Source: Paragordius varius
Lineage: Eukaryota > Nematomorpha
Assembly: GCA_964247055.1 (NCBI GenBank)
Contig: OZ176051.1
Location: forward strand, 1,240,001 to 1,304,000
Length of the DNA stretch: 64,000 bases
Reading direction: 5' to 3'
Shown: positions 1-11,392 of the stretch, one piece after another
Layout of the letters: every line of letters begins with the position of its first letter
Numbering within the stretch: position 1 is the first letter of the stretch
Notes under the pieces: generated by a model
What the model was told of the DNA's origin: nothing
Database searches by the model: none
The model's input: only the letters and a program-made list of their open reading frames with translations
Program-made: the position numbers and the translations under genes

Positions 1-690
1 TGTCATGTATCTAAACAAACAAAATTATATACGCATCTTCAAACAATAAAATATTTCCCATATCATTAAATAAAATTTAAATATAATTAACTTAGCCATA
101 CATCCTATATATTTCTTATTTATACAAAGATAAATTTGTTATAACATACACATGATATATGATAAAAAAAACTAAAAAATCATGTCACAAAAAATTGAAT
201 AATATAGATATGTAATCAATATGTGTATTAAAGTTGCCTTGATGCTTTTTAAAACTACTTTTTTTCACTAATATTATTTTGCCTGTGTGGATTTAAGTGA
301 GATCTATGAGACACTTAAATGTATATGGGATGTTTAAGCTAAGCTTATTTCTTAGGTGTGTTGCTAACATTCTTGTAAGTAAGTCTATTGAATTTCGTTT
401 CTCCTTACAACAATACAATATTAATTTTCTTAGGCGAGGGAGTAGGTAACTTAAATTCTTATAGATCCTATTCACACACGCAGTGAAGTAAGTTGATATT
501 TGATGGGTAAATTGAATGTATATTTATGAAACCTAGATAATAGTAAGAATAATGGATCTTAATTAGGTTCGAAGTGAATATTCTTTAATAAATTCTATAT
601 GATTTAAACTGAAAATCAATAAAAAAACTTACATCTAATGAAATACACAGTAATAAATAAATGGCAAGAGGAGATATCACACCAAATTGA
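1..690. other. AT-rich flank downstream of the hnRNP gene
   Basis: This very AT-rich stretch lies 3' of the minus-strand hnRNP gene and probably holds its 3' untranslated region. A 60-codon open frame on the minus strand (293-475) has no recognisable domain and looks like chance. I see no RNA gene or transposon here. Confidence 0.4.
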
Positions 691-3267
691 TTATCGTCCA
701 CGATTTCCACCACCTAAAAAACATATGAGATTACTGTAAAGCTAAGAAAAAAACAATGTTAAAGATTAGGGGGAAACATATTTTTTGATTTATCTATGCG
801 TCGACATTTTTTTAGTAACCTATTGGCATCTCTATTTTTTACTTTCGACCCAAAACAATAGGAAATATGAAAAAATCAAGAAAACAAGGTTTTTCTAAAT
901 AATCCCATATTAATTATGTTAACCTTTTAATAATATGTCCGTAAAATTTCAATTAGATCCAAATAAGAAAAAAAATAAAAATAACCTCTGCGATTGCCTC
1001 CGAAATTGTGATAAGGAGTTCCGCCCCCTCGTCCGCCAGACTTTCCGCCCCCTCGATTCCGGATGGGACCTCCTCCGCCGCCGGAACCCCAATTATTGCC
1101 TCCACCAAAATCGCCACCTGAATGCGCAAAAAAATATAAAAAGATTGTTTATCTTTGTAAAATAACTTGATGAATCTTCCTAAAAACTAATATGTTTCAT
1201 GGACTGAATTACCCAATTTATAATAAATGTGTATTTAGTATTGTTTTCACAAACATAAATAATTAATTTTAAATAAAACAGTTTCGATTTGCCATATAAA
1301 TTGAATAATCAAGTACAAACTATCGCATATTTAATAAAATTCTTAACAAAAAAAATTTAAGTTAAATTTATATAAGTATTGACTCACTCATATTAAAGGA
1401 GGTATCAGACCCAGCACCACCAAAAAAGCCAGGAGATCCTCCGAAATCAGAACCTCCCCCTCCTCCCCCATTAAATCCGCCCCCATTTAAAGAAAAGGCA
1501 GGATTTCCGAAATTGCCAACGCCGCCAGCAGAACCGTTTCCCATCATACCACCCCCGGGTGGGCCGCCAAATCCTTGCATCATGGCTAAAATTTTATTTA
1601 TAAAATCTTTTTTTATAATCGAAAAAACCAAACCATATTGTTTGAAAAAAACCGTAAAAATGAAATTTAAAGGCATACAATTTTTTTTTCAAATAGAAAT
1701 TATATTTTTAATGAATATATTGTTTAAAATTGCGAACTTAATTCTATAATCCCAATTATCATGAAAAATAGAAGATTTTCTTAATCTTAAAATATCCTTC
1801 ATTTTTAGAAATTATCAATTTTTAAAAAAAAGCTAAAAATTATTTAAAGTGTAGAAAAACCCTCACCATTTGGATTACAAGCCGCGGCAGCTGCAGCAAT
1901 CTGTTGCATGAAACCGTTTGAACCAAACATCATTGACTGCAAACTATTAAAGTCAAAACCGCCCCCAGGTCCTCCCCCATTCGGACCGTCAAAGAAATTG
2001 TTATCTGGGAAATAAGTTACAAAAAAAAATTAAAAAGAGATGTTCTTTTAAAACAGCCTACTTTTTTAAACCCTGACATTTTCTATATTACTTTTATGAT
2101 AACTAATGTAGTATACATTAGCCTGTTACCAATTTACATGTTAAATTTTATTAGCTAAAATGATAAGTAATTAAAAAATATGGTTGTCTTTTTTTTAAGA
2201 AAAAAAATTTTACGTTTTGTCCTTATAGTTTTAATTTATTTTGTAAAAATCAAAGCAAATATTTTATGTATAAAATTAAACTTACTGTTGAAAGGCTGAT
2301 TGTAATGATCTGGTGGTCCGCCTGAATTATAATTGTTGTAGCCTTGATCTATACAAACAATGAATATTCATTAAAAAACAGGAATTACGTTTTTATAACA
2401 AATTATAGGAGAAACAAGTGAGATGATTTTATTTTCATTGTATGAAAACTTAAAAATCAAATTACAAAAATGTATATTATTTACATCGACTTTGGGTCCC
2501 AGCTTTTGCCATAACTTTGTTTCGTTCTTCTTTACTTAAAGCTTTAGTAACATTGAGACGATGTCCGTTAACTTCATGATTTTTGTGCACTAAACGAAAG
2601 AATGTGCTTGATAAATATTATTTGTGGAAAAATATTTTAGCAAACAACTTACAAACAACTTTATCAACGGCGTCATAATCATCGAATTGAACAAAAGCAA
2701 ACCCTCGACGATTTCCGCTGTCATCATATTTGATTTCTGCATCCGTTACTGTTCCATAAGATGAAAAATAATTTTTTAAATCCTCTTCTGATATGGACGG
2801 ATCTTTAACTCCAGTAATGTAAATTTTACTGGACGATACAAACAATTCATTCTTATCAGCTTCCTATAAATACGATGATATTTAACTAAATTAAAAAATA
2901 AATATCAGATAATTAAAAAAATAAACTAATATTAAAAAACATATAATATAAGGAAAAACTTTATATTATATTAGCTCACCCCTCTGGGGACTGCCCTTTT
3001 TGGATCAACATCTCGGTCATCAATTCTATGTGGGCGAGCACTCATAGCTTTTTCAACAGATTCTTCATCCTTGAATGTTATAAAACCAAATCCTCGGGAT
3101 TTTTTGGTATAAGAATCTTTCATGACAACAAAATCAATAATTTCCCCCCATTGACTATAATAATCTCTAAGTCCTTCATCGGTTGTGCTAAGATTTAAGC
3201 CACCAATAAATATTTTTCGATTAGATTCATTTTCAACGAATTCCTTTGGTGGTCGACGAGGTCCCAT
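691..3267 (-). CDS. hnRNP A/B-family RNA-binding protein (two RRMs plus Gly-rich tail)
   Basis: The product is a nuclear/cytoplasmic RNA-binding protein of the hnRNP A1/A2B1 (Drosophila Hrb/squid) type, acting in splicing and mRNA packaging. Eight exons join in frame: 3267-2980, 2863-2653, 2589-2485, 2348-2286, 2004-1867, 1585-1388, 1117-986 and 713-691, giving 385 residues. RRM1 lies at about residues 17-95, with RNP2 KIFIGGL and RNP1 RGFGFITF. RRM2 lies at about 105-180, with RNP2 KIYITGV and RNP1 RGFAFVQF. The remainder is a Gly/Asn/Met-rich low-complexity tail ending in an RGG-like GGNRGR. The start MGPRRPPKE sits about 20 residues before RRM1, as in the family. All introns are GT..AG, with the shortest about 63 nt. 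The paralogue (A1, A2B1 or AB) cannot be assigned. Confidence 0.93.
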
Positions 3268-3918
3268 TTTTAGATGATGCGATTGTTTACAAATAAACCA
3301 ATGTGTGAATTAAAATAAAAAATAATAATTTTACAAATTTTAGGGATCACATTATTTTTATTTCATATTTAAAACAACTTTAATTAAAAATATATGTTTT
3401 TATTTTATAAAAATGCCATTTTTAGATAAAGTAAAGCTTTGTTTATTTTTCTTAATAGCATCATGATAACGGTAATGATGTTAAATTTAATCACTTTAAA
3501 AATATTGATATAATTTTTTTTATAATTTTTGAAGTATTAGGAATGTAAAGCCGTTTAAATTATTTTTATAAATTTAATATATTAAATTATTGAGAAAGAT
3601 TGAAAAGCAATTTATGCGTTTTTATAAAATTTTGCTTTGATACTTAATTTAAGAATGTCTAACAATCTAACTTTTTAAATTTATTGTTGAAGAGTTCGCT
3701 TATTAAATCCCAAAACATTTGGGATATAATAATGTATAACAATGTTATACTTTTTATAAGTGAAAATTTGGCGATTTTCGTTTATAGAGAGACCAGGGGC
3801 GAATATATTGACACTCTTATTTGAAATTTTACTTAGAAAATTTGAAATTTGAATATCCGAAAAAGTATAAAAGGTAAAACTAATTAAAAAATATGCTTTA
3901 TTTTGCCTTTTATGCGCA
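3268..3918. other. AT-rich intergenic stretch
   Basis: This is the 5' flank of the minus-strand hnRNP gene. It probably contains that gene's promoter, but no motif stands out. A minus-strand open frame at 3681-3962 runs into the neighbouring MITE and is not considered a gene. Confidence 0.4.
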
Positions 3919-4250
3919 TTAACACCTCTTTTCAAACTGGGATATCTAAATACACCAGGCAATATTTTTATTTGGTATTTTAGAAAATTACTGAAAGAAA
4001 CGGAGTTTATTATGTTTTGTTTTTATATTTAGCTTATGCACACATGTAATGTTGACAAAATTTTTACCTTAGGGTCATAGAATATTAAATTCTTCTTTTT
4101 ATATCGGTTTATTATTGCTTTATAGGCGCCAACCTTTGCCATAGTTTCATCATTTTATTCAATTTAAATATTAAATTTAAGCAACCTGAGGTATACAACG
4201 GCCCTAATTTGAATCGAACCACTGAACTCAATGTGTTGTATTTAGGGTTA
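3919..4250. mobile_element. TTAA-flanked MITE, solo copy
   Basis: The left end reads TTAACACCTC followed by a gggatatctaaatac block. The right end, read on the minus strand, carries acaacacattgagttcag and attaggg motifs. Both ends are also found in the nested elements at 34.1-35.2 kb, so this is a third, diverged copy of that family. TTAA flanks fit a piggyBac-like non-autonomous element; the right TTAA is degraded (GGGTTATA). No coding capacity was seen. Confidence 0.55.
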
Positions 4251-4610
4251 TATTTCCATTTTTTTTCGATAGTTTTTTAACTAATGAAACAAGCAAATAA
4301 ATATATAATATGGTGAGAAAATGCAAATTTATAACTTCAAAAATTCAGGCTTTTTTTACCAGCAAAAACTGGATTTATTTTGATTAAATATGAGCTGTTC
4401 ATTTCGATAGTCTTTTCGTGCCCCAATTTCCTTTAGAAGTCACAATGTAAAAATTTAAGCTTTTTTAAAATAACTTCCGAAACTGTACAGTTTTTTGAGC
4501 ACTGGAATAAAAAACTACCGCAAAAGGCTAGACAAAAGAGTAGAAAGATAATGAAGTTTAATACTTCCCAGGCCTTGTGATTCATTATACATTTTTGTAT
4601 CAAATATTCA
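4245..4610 (+). repeat. Dispersed repeat family R, copy 1
   Basis: This copy shares long similar stretches, in the same order and orientation, with 30335-30890 and 31785-32280. Shared landmarks are atggtgagaaaatg, ttcaggctttttttacc, tagaagtcacaa and a gataatgaagt 3' end. There are no clear terminal repeats and no coding capacity. The family could be a degraded LINE tail, SINE or MITE. Confidence 0.6.
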
Positions 4611-4937
4611 ATATTTTGCCCTCTAAAAGTCAGACTGGTTTTTTAATTACATTTAATCGTTTTGACTAAGTTACTGGTATACGCATGTTGGAGGTAAATA
4701 TTATTTATAATTTTAATTTTATGTGTTAAAAGAGTAAAGCCTATTTATCAACTGATAATATTAGCCGGATTTGTAATTATACAATATTGGATATGTTAAT
4801 TAAATAAATAAAAGCATGGATCAATATTTAGCATGGCAATAGATTATATAAAAACGGTTATTTAGTATTTTACACTTCAGAATGTAATAATATTACTATC
4901 TGAGTTTGTCTAATATATCAATTCATTCACATTTGCC

Positions 4938-6494
4938 ATGAGTTCAATAGGGACCGGGGTATAATTCGATATAATATGTAGTATGATCTCTCAGCCTCTC
5001 AATTTTCTCCGGATGGCCGAATCTTTCAAATAGAATATGCTCTTAAAGCTGTGGAAAATAGCTGGTATTGATAAATTATAATTTTGTTTTAGCACTGCTT
5101 TAGGCATAAGAACCAAAGATGGTGTTATTCTTGCTGTTGAAAAGCCACTACTGTCCAAATTGTATGAGGATTCTTCCAATTCTCGATTGTTTAATATCGA
5201 TTTGCATGTTGGGATGGTTGTTGCGGGACTTTTAGCAGACGCTAATCAGGTGGTCGATGTTGCCCGAGAAGAGGCCGCTAATCACAGAAAAAGACTCGGC
5301 TGTCCGATTCCAATCAAAGTTTTTTTTATTTGATTAAATTTTGATAATTATTTAATTTTTAAAAAAATAAATCTACAAATATTTAAACGATTTTACATAA
5401 CGGACATTATGTATATTTAGTATTTAGTCAAACGATTGGCTCAATACTTCCATGCTTATACGTTATACAGTGCTGTGAGACCTTTTGCTTGTAGTGTCAT
5501 TTTAGGCGGTTGGTCTCCAGAAAACGGACCAGAGCTCTATTCTATTGAGCCATCTGGGATTGCATTGGTATATTTATATTTTTTATAAACTAAAGCAGGT
5601 TTTTAAGTATTTCAAATTTGTTCGAAATTTTGTTTTATCAAAATTAGGTTCAATAATTTATTATTAAAAGAGATTTTTTTAACCTAGACTTTTATCATAT
5701 CGTTTTGTGTCGCAAAATAATAGAAATGTAAATGGTAATACTCTCAATTACATATTTAATTGCAATGTTATTTAATTTATTAAAATACCAAGACTTTGAA
5801 AAGTCCTTTTAAAATTATTTGTCTTTTATACGTTTTGACTGATTTTCGATATTTACTGTATTTTATATCCATTAAAAGCTTATATTTTGCTAATGCGATA
5901 TTTAAATTATAATAATTTATATAATACAGGGATATTATGCTTGTGCGATTGGGAAGGCGAAACAGAATGCTAAAACAGAATTTGAGAAATATAAAGTATG
6001 AGATTTGATTTTTGATTGTTTTTATATAGTTTCAAGATATCCAAATGAATGAATGTGTCAAAGATGCCTTTAAAATGTAAATTTTTCAAATTATTTCGGT
6101 TTTAATACTTTTTTTTATAATAACTCTCTTGTTGGCAATTTAGTTTATTAACCATACACGACGAAGTTAAAGATAAAGACAACTACATTGTGGAGATTGG
6201 ATGGTGTGGGAAAGGTTACAAATTTTATTTTAAACAATAATTTATTTTAAATATATAATTATCCTTAAATATTTATTTTGATCATTTTTAGACACAAAAG
6301 GTCTCCATCACAAAATTCCCAAGGCGATTTATGATGAGGCTCAACGAATCGCTAAAGTAACTTTTTCGTATTTCAATTTTTGGAAAATTGCAAATTTTCA
6401 AAACCATGTTTTACCTTTTGTTATGATTTTTTATCAAATATTTTAGGAATCTATGAAAGAATCCGACGACGAAGAAGATATGTCATTGGCATAA
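4938..6494 (+). CDS. PSMA3: Proteasome subunit alpha type-3 (alpha7)
   Basis: This is an outer-ring structural subunit of the 20S proteasome. Nine exons read in frame: 4938-4958, 4982-5064, 5093-5318, 5421-5567, 5930-5995, 6030-6076, 6144-6214, 6292-6356 and 6447-6494, giving 257 residues (human about 255). The start [20 protein letters not shown] is the family N-terminus and contains the alpha-subunit YD/FSPDGR signature. [24 protein letters not shown] and the acidic [15 protein letters not shown] tail also match. Introns 1 and 2 are only 23 nt (4959-4981) and 28 nt (5065-5092). An in-frame TAA in intron 1 shows it must be removed. The intron at 5996-6029 is 34 nt and the others exceed 60 nt. 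Exon 1 encodes only seven residues. Confidence in identity is very high. Confidence 0.96.
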
Positions 6495-6689
6495 ACAATT
6501 TGCATATATAAATAAATAAATTCTTTATGTAAATTTTTGATTATTTTTTTGCTGTTAATTTTATTTATTTTTGAACGCTTTATTTACGACGTATCGACTT
6601 TTTAGTTAATAGTTTTATTGGTTAAACTCAAAAACTCATAAATAAAAAAATTTACTTCAACATATTTGCTTGATATTATAGGCAGATAG

Positions 6690-7560
6690 GTAGGTTATTT
6701 CTTAGATCGAGTTTAACTCCTTGGAGATAAAAATAACTAATTTCCTCGAATTGTCTCTTTTCCATGCTATTCCCTTTAATTTGTCTATAAATCTACCAAA
6801 TATCTTTTACAGTGTCGAGCCATCTTAACATCAATCGTCCTTTTCCCTTCAACTCTCCCAAAAATCAAATCCTTCTCAAGGGATGTACTTCTTAAAATGT
6901 GACCAATATACGTTAACCTTCTTTTTATTATGACCATAAAATGACTCAATATTTAATTTTTATCATATTATTTCATTCTTAACCTTGTCATACTTATATT
7001 CTACATTCTCTTTCAACACCACATTTCAAATGCTGCAATCCTTTTTTATCATTCAGTTTTAATGTCCAACTTCGGCAGCATAAGTCACTACTGGAAAAAC
7101 CATGGATTTTATTACTCTCACTTTAGTTTTCATAATGATATCTTTCCTTTTACATAATTTTGTCAACTCGTTCGCAGCTGATTTCCTTAATGCTATGCGG
7201 CGTTTGGTATCTGGCGTGAGGAGCTGTTAGTATTTATTTGAGAGCCTAAGAATAGGATTTTATTTACTACTTCTACTGGGGTGGCGTCTATGGTTATATT
7301 CGGTTTAATTTTTGATAAACTCATAATTTTGTTGTCTTAGAATTGATTACTTTCTTTTCTTACTAACCTTATTAAATAACTTTCTACATTATCTGCGAAC
7401 CTTAGATTTTTAATCCTTCTTCCCATATTAGACTTCCAGTAACTTCATGTACTTTTCTCATGATCAATTCTGTGCAAATGCTAAACAAGTATGGTGAGAG
7501 GCAACATTTAAACACCTTTCTTTACTATCCATTGGTTCTGCCCACCGGGGTTTGTAGTAA
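6690..7560 (-). mobile_element. LINE relic, reverse-transcriptase C-terminal part
   Basis: Read on the minus strand, the sequence gives broken non-LTR reverse-transcriptase pieces: an LSPYLFSICTE-like stretch near 7490, then IKSMVFPVVTYAAE near 7100. Next comes the C-terminal region with a DKVKNE motif and an HF..Y.P block near 6890. Frameshifts and stops are frequent, so it is long dead. The arrangement is that of an RTE/CR1-like LINE 3' part. A related copy lies immediately downstream in the opposite orientation. Confidence 0.75.
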
Positions 7561-7599
7561 GGCTTTTTGATTTTCATATAAATTTTTAAGCAAGGTTAT

Positions 7600-8010
7600 A
7601 AGTCTTACTCCAAACTTTGCCACATATGTATTTCTGGTAGCGATTTATGCTACAGAATTGGATATTAAAATTGAATAATAAAAAAAGGATTGTAGTATTT
7701 AAAATGTGATGTTGGAGGATGTTTAATATAAGGCTGTCTGACAAGGTTAAGAATGAAACAATAAGAGAAAAATTAAATATTAAGAGTAACTTAATGGGAG
7801 GTATAATAAAAAGAAAGTTTACATACATAGGGCACATTTTATGAAGTACATCCCTTGAGAAGGATATAATTTTTGGGAAAGAAGGCAAATAGAAAAAAGG
7901 ACCAATGTCAAGTTGGTTCAACCTCAAAAGAAGAATTCTGGTAGATGAGGTGAATTAAAGGAAATAGCATAGGAAAGAGACAAGAGGGGGACCTAGGGAA
8001 TTACATATCT
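7600..8010 (+). mobile_element. LINE relic, inverted second 3' end
   Basis: The plus strand reads as the same LINE C-terminal region as the preceding element: a CWRMFNIRLSDKVKNE stretch near 7720, then FTYIGHIL near 7825 and a GPMSSWFN stretch near 7905. At the nucleotide level it resembles the reverse complement of about 6700-7050 (shared landmark aagtacatcccttgagaaggat). Both copies contain stops. The result is a large imperfect palindrome of LINE 3' ends. Confidence 0.72.
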
Positions 8011-8462
8011 ACCTTTGCGAATTCCAGTAAAAAGCAGCGTATAACAAATTTTTATGTTATATTTTGTTTACAATTCATCCATTATGTATTAAAAGGCTAC
8101 CGTAAATTTTAAAAGTGGAACCGAAATTAAAACATTTGACTAAAAAATAATAAAAATGTAACAGAAGAAAGAATTGACTTAGAATTAGAATAAAAACGGT
8201 TATTAATTCAATTTATACCCCGATGTTTTACTTTTATTCTGAAGGTATCTCCTGCGAATTAACGTTAGTTGTTCGATGATAGCTTTAATATAATTTGTCA
8301 TATATATATATATCCCGAAATATATATATTACGATTTATTTAAATAAATGCGCCAAAAATTTACAGAATTTTAATTTACTCAATTTCTTTCTTCCACGAA
8401 TGATTATTTTTAGCCATTCAATATCACATTATACTGAATCTCATAATAAAATGTGCATTATT
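8011..8462. other. Intergenic, nothing recognised
   Basis: AT-rich spacer between the LINE relics and the 3' end of the galactosyltransferase gene. It contains a short TA repeat near 8300. No gene or known repeat was seen. Confidence 0.4.
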
Positions 8463-10022
8463 TTAACCATCGTTTAGAAAATGATCGAAAATATTGCTTT
8501 TCCCTTTCCCGCGATCACCAGAAACGGAAGTCAGTTTGTTAAAAAAATCATGGAGTCTGGCATCGTTTGTGAAATGATCGCTTTTATAATGAAATGTCAT
8601 GTTTTCACATTTATAGTAACGATTTAGGGGGATGTATCGAAGATTGAGAATACTTCTAGCAACTATTCCGGTCCACATGACATCTTCGTTTTGTACGAGA
8701 GGAAACAATTGTGTTTGACTTTTAGCGTAGAAAAGGCGGGCAATGTTATGACTAAAAATGTAACCGAAACCCGAACAATACGGTGGATAAAATTTGGCTG
8801 AGAAAATGCTGTAATTCGCATAGTTTTTATTCTCAGGATCATGAATAACATCCATATTCTTCCATACGGAACAGTAAATGGTGGTATTTGAATGGGTGTA
8901 TCGCATTTCGCTGTAACCATTTGTCGGGATACCTAAATCTGTAGCTATTTCTTTTGTGTTTTCATCTTCTTTATCCGTATGTCGTTGTCGATATCCGGAA
9001 AAATGTGTATAGTAATGATCAAAGAAACTAATGTACGATAAAATGGTGTACAGGAAAATAGAATTTACACGAATGTCCGAATCAACTTTAAAGAATAGGA
9101 GTGTACTATCGGCTCTCTGTGGTTTGCAGTTCAGTGCTATCCATTTATACATGATTCCACTCTTTAAATACAAGTTTTGATAGGTGTCTGCAAAACTTGC
9201 CTGTACCAAATCCCCATACAGCAAGGATTCTATCCGCAATCTTGGGTGATAAATATTATAATTTTGGGAATAGCCAAGTATAAAAGCTACCTTAATATGT
9301 ATGTTTCTATTCCCATTTCTTAACACTGTTTTAACATAATTTGCAACTGAGATTGGAATACGATTCAAATGCCGTTTTTTGTTCCACACAGTATTCCGAA
9401 TAAATTTGGATGTTATGGTTTTGTTGGTCCATTTGGTGCGCATTTTGTTTCGATCACTAAAATCCTCAACTCTCGTAAAGATTAAAATAATAAGTCCAAC
9501 TGAATTGGAGGGAAATGTGCAAAAACTTGCGGATGGTTTTATCAAAAAATGACTCAAATTTTTAGGCAATATCGACATTAAGTTGCTTTCTGGTGGTGAT
9601 TCAGGAACGCCAATCGTAGTTAAATGTTGATTTTCGTTGCCTACCAAAGGGTTTGTGAACCTTACTATAATAAATTGATAGAAAAGAAGGGTGAGTCCCA
9701 TTAGAGAAAAAATCTTTGCCAAAGTATATTTAAGATTCATGAAGCTAGAACATATCGTTACTCCGTCTGGATAAAAAAGTGGTGAATTTGGCATCGGCAT
9801 AATGGTATTTTTTGGTTTCATTCCGCAGTTAAAATTTTTATTTCTTTTATTGGCATCATTATAATCCATTTCTTGCAGTCGTTGAGCCGTTTTATTACTT
9901 ATTTCAATTTTTGAGATCAATGGAACATGACACATATAATAGTTATTTGTTTTCTTATTATTAATAATGGCATATAATTTCGTTTTGTTAGCGGCTAAAC
10001 TTTGGTTTTCTTCACTTTCCAT
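8463..10022 (-). CDS. Beta-1,3-galactosyltransferase-like enzyme (GT31)
   Basis: A single-exon, 519-residue type II Golgi glycosyltransferase that adds Gal (or GlcNAc/GalNAc) in beta-1,3 linkage. A membrane anchor lies at about residues 99-121. The GT31 core follows: VAFILG (245-250), ESLLYGDLVQASFADTYQNL (265-284), the metal-binding DSD in FKVDSDIRVN (311-320), FYPPYCSGFGYIFS (411-424) and NEDVMWTG (445-452). The first Met leaves about 95 cytoplasmic residues, long for this family. In-frame Met95, just before the anchor, would give the usual short tail and may be the true start. The gene is third in a minus-strand block after MED21 and PIGL, 488 bp beyond PIGL. Acceptor and sugar specificity cannot be told. 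Confidence 0.87.
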   Translation of the reverse strand: MESEENQSLAANKTKLYAIINNKKTNNYYMCHVPLISKIEISNKTAQRLQEMDYNDANKRNKNFNCGMKPKNTIMPMPNSPLFYPDGVTICSSFMNLKYTLAKIFSLMGLTLLFYQFIIVRFTNPLVGNENQHLTTIGVPESPPESNLMSILPKNLSHFLIKPSASFCTFPSNSVGLIILIFTRVEDFSDRNKMRTKWTNKTITSKFIRNTVWNKKRHLNRIPISVANYVKTVLRNGNRNIHIKVAFILGYSQNYNIYHPRLRIESLLYGDLVQASFADTYQNLYLKSGIMYKWIALNCKPQRADSTLLFFKVDSDIRVNSIFLYTILSYISFFDHYYTHFSGYRQRHTDKEDENTKEIATDLGIPTNGYSEMRYTHSNTTIYCSVWKNMDVIHDPENKNYANYSIFSAKFYPPYCSGFGYIFSHNIARLFYAKSQTQLFPLVQNEDVMWTGIVARSILNLRYIPLNRYYKCENMTFHYKSDHFTNDARLHDFFNKLTSVSGDRGKGKSNIFDHFLNDG

Positions 10023-10510
10023 TCCGGAATAAAATATATCAGTGCGAGATGATAATTATTTTTATATCATACCTGGATATTTTTTTGCGCTAATAAACGC
10101 CCCCCGCCTTACGCCATATATAAATGTGAGCCTATTTATTACTATTTTAACATAAAAAAACACTTATTAGGATATAAGGAAGTTATCAATCGATTTAACA
10201 TATTATTCATTTTTATTATTAAATATAATGCATTTTGCTGACTCACCTTAGCAATTTCTAAGTCATCCGCCCATTGAATTAATTTATTCCATCAAAGCAC
10301 CTAAATATTCCTACTGCCTATAAAACCATTAGAATTTTTATTCATTCTACATTCAGGCGCAATATTATCATACATTAATAAATTTGTTGAATTTTGGATA
10401 TATAACAGATATTTATTATAAATAACATAATAATATTTACAAGATTAATAATATGCAGTGTAATTATAAAAAATAGTTTATCACAAATTTCAGTTGGACA
10501 AAATTATATG
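10023..10510. other. Spacer between PIGL and the galactosyltransferase gene
   Basis: 488 bp between the PIGL stop and the galactosyltransferase start, both on the minus strand. It must hold the PIGL 3' end and whatever drives the galactosyltransferase gene. No repeat or gene was recognised. Confidence 0.4.
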
Positions 10511-11392
10511 CTAAAATTCGCTACGTTCATTTTTGATATATGATAAAGTAGAATTATTGAGGTTTTTATGTGGAGGAAGTGTGTAAAGGTCCCAGGTATT
10601 AATGTAAACATAACGAGAAAATATAAGATATAAATATCTAAACCAAATTCGTTGACTGTGATGTTGATTAAAAGCTTTCCAAGTGCTTATAACACTTTTT
10701 GGATTACTATAAATTTTTAAACTGGCATTATGAATACCATCTGAACATACTAAACTTTGTAAGAGATCTATCAAAATATACAAGAATGATATATATTTTT
10801 GATATATGGAAACCGATCGTAAAACATATATATAAGGTTGATGTTTATAATCCAAAAAACGTTGAAACAATGTAGTTAGCTCAGGTAATGAATAATAAAT
10901 TGACCGATGATTTATATGGCCACTAATACCATACTCATCAAATGTAAAGATAGAAAAATTTGCAAAAGGATTTGTTCGATAACTGTTTAACAATTTAAAA
11001 GACATCAAAAGAGTGTCAAAAATTTGGCTGGCCACTTGATTTGAATCATAAGGCGTATCGGGCTGGTCAGTAAAATTTAAAATAGCTATATTGTCGGGAT
11101 TTATTCGATAGAAAAGCTGAGAAGAGTTATAAAGTTCCAATATTCTATCATTACCACGATGGTAAAAATTCCCATTGGTCAAACAGATAAGGTAAATAGA
11201 AAAATTTTTGTCACCAAAAAGATTATTGGAAAAATGGTAAAGGGTCGGTGAAAAGAATAAAATTTCGTCATCAGGATGGGCAAATATGAAAACTAGATTT
11301 TGACTTTTAATATCTTTCCATGGACGAAATTTATTATGAAAATATTTTAACAGCAAAACAACAAAAATTGGTAAAATTAAACTAATTTTCAT
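10511..11392 (-). CDS. PIGL: N-acetylglucosaminyl-phosphatidylinositol de-N-acetylase
   Basis: This ER-membrane enzyme catalyses the second step of GPI-anchor synthesis, removing acetate from GlcNAc-PI. The single-exon 293-residue protein starts with a hydrophobic N-terminal segment (about 4-18). The zinc-binding AHPDDE motif is at 38-43, LTNGN at 71-75 and the second metal motif GISGHINH at 155-162. The C-terminal IWFRYLYLIFSRYVYINT block is also typical of the family (human about 252 residues). The ATG lies inside the last codons of MED21: the two frames overlap by 11 nt on the same strand. The protein must therefore be made from a shared, trans-spliced or separately started transcript. No break is seen. 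Confidence 0.92.
   Translation of the reverse strand: MKISLILPIFVVLLLKYFHNKFRPWKDIKSQNLVFIFAHPDDEILFFSPTLYHFSNNLFGDKNFSIYLICLTNGNFYHRGNDRILELYNSSQLFYRINPDNIAILNFTDQPDTPYDSNQVASQIFDTLLMSFKLLNSYRTNPFANFSIFTFDEYGISGHINHRSIYYSLPELTTLFQRFLDYKHQPYIYVLRSVSIYQKYISFLYILIDLLQSLVCSDGIHNASLKIYSNPKSVISTWKAFNQHHSQRIWFRYLYLIFSRYVYINTWDLYTLPPHKNLNNSTLSYIKNERSEF

Noticed and set aside
1513-1749. Pro-rich plus-strand frame opposite the hnRNP Gly-rich exon
   Set aside because: It is the antisense reading of Gly codons in a confirmed exon.
3681-3962. 93-codon minus-strand open frame
   Set aside because: It runs into the TTAA MITE and its first residues are the MITE's terminal sequence, so it is not a gene.
4195-4215. 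tRNA B-box-like ggttcgattc on the minus strand, suggesting a tRNA or SINE
   Set aside because: No A box at the right spacing and no cloverleaf; other copies of this MITE family do not keep the motif.
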